Positions 5,857 to 9,764 of a stretch of 9,764 nt of DNA are shown piece after piece. Below the pieces are notes generated by a model. The model was given only the letters and a program-made list of their open reading frames with translations. It was not told the origin of the DNA and did not search any database. The stretch is from an uncultured Eubacteriales bacterium (GTDB lineage: Bacteria > Bacillota > Clostridia > Oscillospirales > Butyricicoccaceae): assembly GCA_905199135.1 (NCBI GenBank), contig CAJKFC010000066.1:1-9764 (forward strand). The letters are read 5' to 3'. Made by a program: the position numbers and the translations under genes. The number at the start of each line of letters is the position of its first letter. The first letter of the stretch is position 1.

Positions 5857-6135
5857 TTATCGGCAGCATCCTCTTCTCATTCCCTGCATTCTGCCCATAC
5901 CCTGACCCATGTTGTCGCAGATGCCGTCGCCGTTTTCGTCAACAAAACGGCAGTTCTGCCCCATGTTGTCACAGTATCCGTCGCCGTCTGCGTCGATAAA
6001 CTGACAGTTCTGATTCAAACACACACCGCTGTTTTTCGGAATGCCTGCTCCCCTCTGACCTGCGGCAAATATGCCTGTCGTGGCGGCAGTCAGCAAAAGA
6101 GCTGAAACTATAATTGTCTTGTGAATTTTCTTCAT
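5857..6135 (-). CDS. Small secreted Cys-rich protein with two calcium-loop-like repeats
   Basis: A 92-residue predicted secreted protein and the first gene of the sigma/anti-sigma unit. A signal peptide covers about 1-25 (MKKIHKTIIV, then SALLLTAATTGIFAA). Two tandem 18-residue repeats follow at 42-59 and 60-77, each of form QNC-x-F-(I/V)-D-x-(D/N)-G-D-G-x-C-D-N-M-G. The D48-x-D50-x-D52 and D66-x-N68-x-D70 spacing resembles EF-hand, dockerin or excalibur calcium loops, and each loop is framed by cysteines (44/55 and 62/73) that could form disulphides. C39 and the adjacent C90-C91 make seven cysteines in all. The tail (75-92) is rich in Met, Gly and Arg. The ATG follows GGAGGT closely. The function is unknown; a calcium- or redox-sensitive ligand for the sensor, or a surface protein of the regulon, are both possible. 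Calcium binding is inferred from motif only. Confidence 0.82.
   Translation of the reverse strand: MKKIHKTIIVSALLLTAATTGIFAAGQRGAGIPKNSGVCLNQNCQFIDADGDGYCDNMGQNCRFVDENGDGICDNMGQGMGRMQGMRRGCCR
5905..6012 (-). repeat. 54-base tandem repeat, two copies, inside the small secreted-protein gene
   Basis: Two adjacent 54-base units (6012-5959 and 5958-5905) encode the two 18-residue calcium-loop-like repeats. They are identical along much of their length and differ at scattered positions. The close match suggests a fairly recent in-frame duplication, and copy number may vary between strains. Confidence 0.85.
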
Positions 6136-6167
6136 GGTTTACCTCCGAATTGTTATTTCACTTATAA

Positions 6168-6194
6168 TACGATTGAGCCCATGAAATCCTTTCA
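6168..6194 (-). promoter_or_regulatory. Candidate ECF-type (autoregulatory) promoter
   Basis: On the minus strand, TGAAAG (6194-6189) is followed after 17 bases by CGTA (6171-6168). This resembles the ECF promoter pattern TGAAAC-N16-CGTA known from Bacillus SigW-like factors. It sits between the addA stop and the ribosome binding site of the first gene of the ECF unit, where an autoregulated promoter would be expected. A sigma-A reading (TTGAAA and TATTAT) would need a 20-base spacer, which is poor. TGAAAGGATTTCA is also a small palindrome. Confidence 0.42.
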
Positions 6195-6199
6195 AAAAA

Positions 6200-9100
6200 T
6201 TATAGTTTTATCGCCTTACCAATGGAAAACAGATATATGTATCTCGCCGCCACCTTTTTCCCGTACATCTTTTCGGCAGCTTCCGAATAGATATTTATCT
6301 GATCTATGTGCTTCAAAGCGGCATCCTTTGCGTCTCCGTACACCCTGTCGCTCTTGTAGTCTACAATGATTATTTCGTCGCCTTTGAATATGAGCAGGTC
6401 TATTATTCCGTTGACCACCATGCTGTCTCCCGCAAGAGAAACAAGGCTTTCGGTGTCAAACAGGGCGGCAAACTGTTTCTCCTTTTCCACCTTGTCGCAG
6501 GTTTTCAGAATCTCCCCTATTTCGCTTTCAAAGAACCTTACCACATCTCTCATATCGACAAGTTCTTTCTCTTCTGCCTTTAATTTACCTGATGTGTAAA
6601 GTTCTTCAGCTTGACTGATAATTTCCGATTTTGAACGGCATTTTTCAAAGTCCAGAGCCTCCATGAGGTGATGTAGAGCGTTGCCTCGCTCGACACCTGC
6701 CGAGGATTTTTCCCTTGTATACATTCTCTCCTGTTCTTCGCCCCTCAGCCTTTTGAGCATGGTGGGTGAAATCTTTGACGGCATAGCGGTGCTGTTTTGA
6801 TACGGATAACTCTCCTCCGCCCACGACGGTATCTCAAGCTTTTTCTCGGCCGTTTCCTCAAATTTTTCCGCACACTCCAAAGGCTTTTCAATACCATCGG
6901 GAGAAATCACTTTAAATATCATCGGGCCGCCCTCAGCGGCTACCTCTCCCTCATATCCCGCTTTGCTTCTGAGCGCCGCCCCGTCAGGGTGCTGCAAATA
7001 TGCGTACACAAGCCATTTGGCAAAGCCCGATGCCTTTGACACCTTGAGCTTTGTGATTCCGAAAGAACAGTCATCTGCCAGCTTTTTGAGGGAGCTTTGA
7101 GCGTTTTTATATGAACACACCATGATGAGCTTTTCCTTTGCCCTCGTCATGGCCACATAGAGCTTTCGCATCTCCTCTTCGGTCAGCTCCTTGACGGTCT
7201 TTGCGGCTACGGCGCTGTACATCTGGCTTTTATACACCTCGCGCCTATCCCTGTCACGGTATTTTATGCCTATCTGCATATCCTGATGAAAAAGTATAGG
7301 CTTTTTCACATCGTCCCTGTTGAACTCCTTGGTGAGGTCGGGCAGAAAAACCACGGGGAACTCAAGTCCTTTGGATTTGTGTATACTCATAATTGCAACT
7401 CCGCCGCTGTCACCTCCGGTCTCCTCGTCATTCTGAGAAAACCTGTTTTCGGCATAGGAGATAAATCTGAAAAGACCTTTGTAGCCGCTCTTTTCAAAGT
7501 CCTCGGCGGCTCTTGTCAGAATACCTATGTTTTCCACTCGGCTGTCGCCGTTTTCAAATCCGCCCACGATCCACCTTATGCTGTAATCATCGCAGACAGT
7601 CTCCAAAAGTCTGTATACAGGCATATTTTTTGATATGTTTCTGTAATAGGCCAGATCCTCTTTGAGTCTCTTTGCCTTTTCGTCTGTTTCTGCCAGCTTG
7701 ACAAGGCCTTCGTACAGATATCCCACGGGCTGTAAAGCTCTCAGCCTTGCTATATCATCGGCGCTGAAATCATACAGAAAAGACCTCATTAGGGAGACCA
7801 ATGGTATGTCCTGATAGGGGTTGTCCACCATTTTCAAAAAGGACATCACAGTCTCTATCTCTGTGCTCTTTAGAAAATCGGTTTTTACCGACGCCGAGCA
7901 CGGTATTCCCCATTTTTCAAGCGCACTTTGAAAATACTGCTTTTTGTTTTGATATGAGCTCAAAAGTATGGCGAAATCTCCGCTCTTCGCCCTTCTTGTG
8001 CCTTCTCCCTCGGCTATCTCCATATTGTCCAGCATTTCTTTTATTCTGAAAGTCACATATTCCGCCTCGGCTTCGGCTTTTTTCATCTCGTCATCGTCGG
8101 AAAGCTCCATGTCTATGACGCAAAGCTCTGAAGGATATTGATTTTTATACGGTCTTCCCGGGTGTAGAGCCTGTCTTTCATCGTAATCTATTCCGCCGAA
8201 AGATGCCGACATAATCCTTTTAAAGACGAAATTTATGCTGTCGATGACGCTCTCCGACGACCTGAAGTTCATATTGAGGTCGATCCTCGACTTGGGCGAA
8301 GGGTCATTATCATCATAATTTTTAGCAGATATGTATTTGTCAATAAATATATCGGGGTTGGCAAGACGGAATTTATATATGCTCTGCTTGACATCACCCA
8401 CATAGAACACATTTCCCTTTTCGGGTTTTATGCTCTGAAAAATCCTGTCCTGAATTTCGTTGGTATCCTGAACTTCGTCCACCAGCAGCGCATATGTTTC
8501 CGAGGAAATTTTCTTTGCTATGTCTGTTTTCTCCCCCGTCTCGCTGTCGGTAAGAAGGGAAAGAGCCTTGTGTTCAAGGTCTGAATAGTCGAGGACTCCG
8601 TTTTCCGCCTTAGCATCATCAAAGGCCCGCTCAAACTGCATTACAAGTCGGCAAATGCCTTTTATAACAGGAGCTGTAAACTCAAACTCCTTTACCATAT
8701 ATTTTGCCTTTGCCCTTATGTAATTTTTGCAGACTTCCTCTGCGGACCTCCTGAAATTCTCTCTTATCCCCTTGAGCCTGTCGAGATAAGCCTTATCATC
8801 GTAGCGGCAGGGCTTGAGCTTTTCTCCGCCTGAAGTTCTCAATGCGTCATACGCCTCGTCCCAGCCTTCTCCGAAAGCCTTTTCCATGTGCTCGCCCCTC
8901 TTTATCTCGCTTTCAAAAGCAGGGGCGTATTTTTCAAATACCTGCGGCACGCTCTGCATATCAATATAAGCGTTTTTCAGCTCGGCAAGACTTGCCGATA
9001 TTATGCTCTGGGCCTCACTCAGTAAAAATTTACTCCAGTTATATCGGTCGAGCTTATCTTCTTCAAAGTTCTCCACCGACTCTATGGTGTATTCCAGCCA

Positions 9101-9664
9101 TTTTTTAGGATATGGGTGACTTCTCAACTTTTCATAGAGCTCCAAAATGCTCTTTCTTATCTGCCTGTCTCCTCTGTCTTCGGAAAAACACTTGTAGAGA
9201 GCCAAAAAGTCGGGGTCTTTTCCGTAATTTTCGTATTTTTCCTCCATCACGGAGTCGAGAGCCTCCTCCATCATCAGTTCTCTCTCGCTCTCCTCAAGGA
9301 TTTTGAAGTCCTGAGGTATTCCCAAAAGGTGAAAATTCTCCTTTATTATGCCGCTGCAAAATGAATGCACCGTCTGAATATTCGCCCTCGACATAAGAGC
9401 CAGCTGCCTTTTCAAAAAAGTGTTGCCTGGGTCTTCCTCCAGCCTGTTGCTTATGGCTGTGGATATCTTGTTTTTCATCTCCGAGGCGGCAGCTTCGGTA
9501 AATGTAACTATAATCAGACTGCTTATGTCGGCTTCTCCCCCGAGTATCATCTGCATGACCCTTTCGACAAGCACCGTAGTCTTTCCCGAGCCTGCCGCCG
9601 CCGATACAAGTATGTTCTTGTTTCTAGTTTCAATAGTCTGAAGCTGCGCTTCCGTCCAGTTCAT
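6200..9664 (-). CDS. addA: ATP-dependent helicase/nuclease subunit A (AddA)
   Basis: Large subunit of the AddAB complex, which resects double-strand DNA ends for RecA-dependent repair. The 1154 residues fit the family (Bacillus AddA is about 1230). All UvrD-type helicase motifs are visible: Q motif (WTEAQ, 3-7), Walker A AAAGSGKT (22-29), Ia (VTFTEAAASEMKNKI, 53-67), Walker B LLVDEVQDTN (393-402), III (GDVKQSIYKFR, 423-433), IV (NMNFRSS, 464-470), V (SIHKSKGLEFPVVF, 760-773) and VI (YVAMTRAKEKL, 836-846). The C-terminal RecB-family nuclease has H998 in GNALHHLME, D1089 in NGIIDLL, D1102 and K1104 in VDYKSDR, and Q1122, so it looks active. The ATG at 9664 follows GAGG by six bases. addB, usually joined upstream, is not visible within the 100 bases to the window edge. 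Confidence 0.96.
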   Translation of the reverse strand: MNWTEAQLQTIETRNKNILVSAAAGSGKTTVLVERVMQMILGGEADISSLIIVTFTEAAASEMKNKISTAISNRLEEDPGNTFLKRQLALMSRANIQTVHSFCSGIIKENFHLLGIPQDFKILEESERELMMEEALDSVMEEKYENYGKDPDFLALYKCFSEDRGDRQIRKSILELYEKLRSHPYPKKWLEYTIESVENFEEDKLDRYNWSKFLLSEAQSIISASLAELKNAYIDMQSVPQVFEKYAPAFESEIKRGEHMEKAFGEGWDEAYDALRTSGGEKLKPCRYDDKAYLDRLKGIRENFRRSAEEVCKNYIRAKAKYMVKEFEFTAPVIKGICRLVMQFERAFDDAKAENGVLDYSDLEHKALSLLTDSETGEKTDIAKKISSETYALLVDEVQDTNEIQDRIFQSIKPEKGNVFYVGDVKQSIYKFRLANPDIFIDKYISAKNYDDNDPSPKSRIDLNMNFRSSESVIDSINFVFKRIMSASFGGIDYDERQALHPGRPYKNQYPSELCVIDMELSDDDEMKKAEAEAEYVTFRIKEMLDNMEIAEGEGTRRAKSGDFAILLSSYQNKKQYFQSALEKWGIPCSASVKTDFLKSTEIETVMSFLKMVDNPYQDIPLVSLMRSFLYDFSADDIARLRALQPVGYLYEGLVKLAETDEKAKRLKEDLAYYRNISKNMPVYRLLETVCDDYSIRWIVGGFENGDSRVENIGILTRAAEDFEKSGYKGLFRFISYAENRFSQNDEETGGDSGGVAIMSIHKSKGLEFPVVFLPDLTKEFNRDDVKKPILFHQDMQIGIKYRDRDRREVYKSQMYSAVAAKTVKELTEEEMRKLYVAMTRAKEKLIMVCSYKNAQSSLKKLADDCSFGITKLKVSKASGFAKWLVYAYLQHPDGAALRSKAGYEGEVAAEGGPMIFKVISPDGIEKPLECAEKFEETAEKKLEIPSWAEESYPYQNSTAMPSKISPTMLKRLRGEEQERMYTREKSSAGVERGNALHHLMEALDFEKCRSKSEIISQAEELYTSGKLKAEEKELVDMRDVVRFFESEIGEILKTCDKVEKEKQFAALFDTESLVSLAGDSMVVNGIIDLLIFKGDEIIIVDYKSDRVYGDAKDAALKHIDQINIYSEAAEKMYGKKVAARYIYLFSIGKAIKL

Positions 9665-9724
9665 ATAAAACCTCGTTTATCCGTCATCGATGCTTACCGG
9701 TGGTTTACTGTACCACTTTTACCT

Positions 9725-9733
9725 ATTGTAACA
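9725..9733 (-). promoter_or_regulatory. Predicted extended -10 promoter element of addA
   Basis: Read on the minus strand, TGTTACAAT (9733-9725) combines a TG extension with TACAAT, 5/6 to the -10 consensus, about 60 bases upstream of the addA start. No convincing -35 is seen, as is common for extended -10 promoters. A short hairpin (GTGGT and ACCAC arms at 9700-9704 and 9712-9716, seven-base loop) would lie in the leader. If real, addA can be transcribed alone. Confidence 0.42.
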
Positions 9734-9764
9734 TATTTTTATGTCCATACGTTACTTGTTTTAT

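Noticed and set aside
6181..6204. TGAAAGGATTTCA palindrome after addA as a terminator
   Set aside because: The arms are only five bases and A/T-rich, and the T-run precedes the hairpin instead of following it on the addA strand. It is better explained as part of the promoter region.
1..9764. tRNA, rRNA, CRISPR array, insertion sequence or phage attachment site
   Set aside because: No cloverleaf, regular spaced repeats, transposase or flanking terminal repeats were seen on either strand. The only tandem repeat is the coding one at 5905-6012.

Overview
The window reads as chromosomal DNA of a low-to-medium GC Gram-positive bacterium, most likely a member of the Clostridia. This rests on the AddA-type (not RecB-type) helicase-nuclease, strong AGGAGG/GAGGTG ribosome binding sites, an ECF sigma factor paired with an RsgI-like anti-sigma factor, and a membrane-anchored PrsA-like parvulin. 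The genus cannot be told from the sequence alone. There are nine protein genes, no RNA genes, no CRISPR array, no insertion sequence and no gene-free stretch longer than about 230 bases.

Layout. On the plus strand, 28-1290 is a Y-family DNA polymerase (DinB, Pol IV). It converges on minus-strand rpmE (ribosomal protein L31), and the two share a bidirectional terminator whose stem overlaps the end of dinB. A divergent promoter region (1511-1738) separates rpmE from a plus-strand membrane-anchored peptidyl-prolyl isomerase with two parvulin-like domains, only the second of which keeps the catalytic histidines. Two terminators, one for each strand, follow at 3203-3325. Everything from there to the right edge is on the minus strand.

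Reading in the minus direction from the right edge: addA (9664-6200), with a probable promoter just upstream and no addB within the visible 100 bases. Next comes a three-gene unit (6135-4604): a small secreted Cys-rich protein with two DxDGDG calcium-loop-like repeats, an ECF sigma factor, and an RsgI-like transmembrane anti-sigma factor. Sigma and anti-sigma overlap by 8 bases, and an ECF-like promoter motif lies ahead of the unit. Last is a pair of exported proteins: an unrecognised membrane-anchored or secreted protein (4513-3968) and a compact secreted matrixin-type zinc metalloprotease (3918-3340). The protease gene looks AT-richer than its neighbours.

Together, dinB and addA are DNA-repair genes; the PPIase, the sigma/anti-sigma unit and the metalloprotease pair concern the cell surface. 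The most interesting part is 3340-6194. It looks like a cell-surface signalling cassette (putative calcium-loop protein, ECF sigma factor, RsgI-like anti-sigma with an Asn-Pro site) beside a secreted protease pair that it may or may not control.
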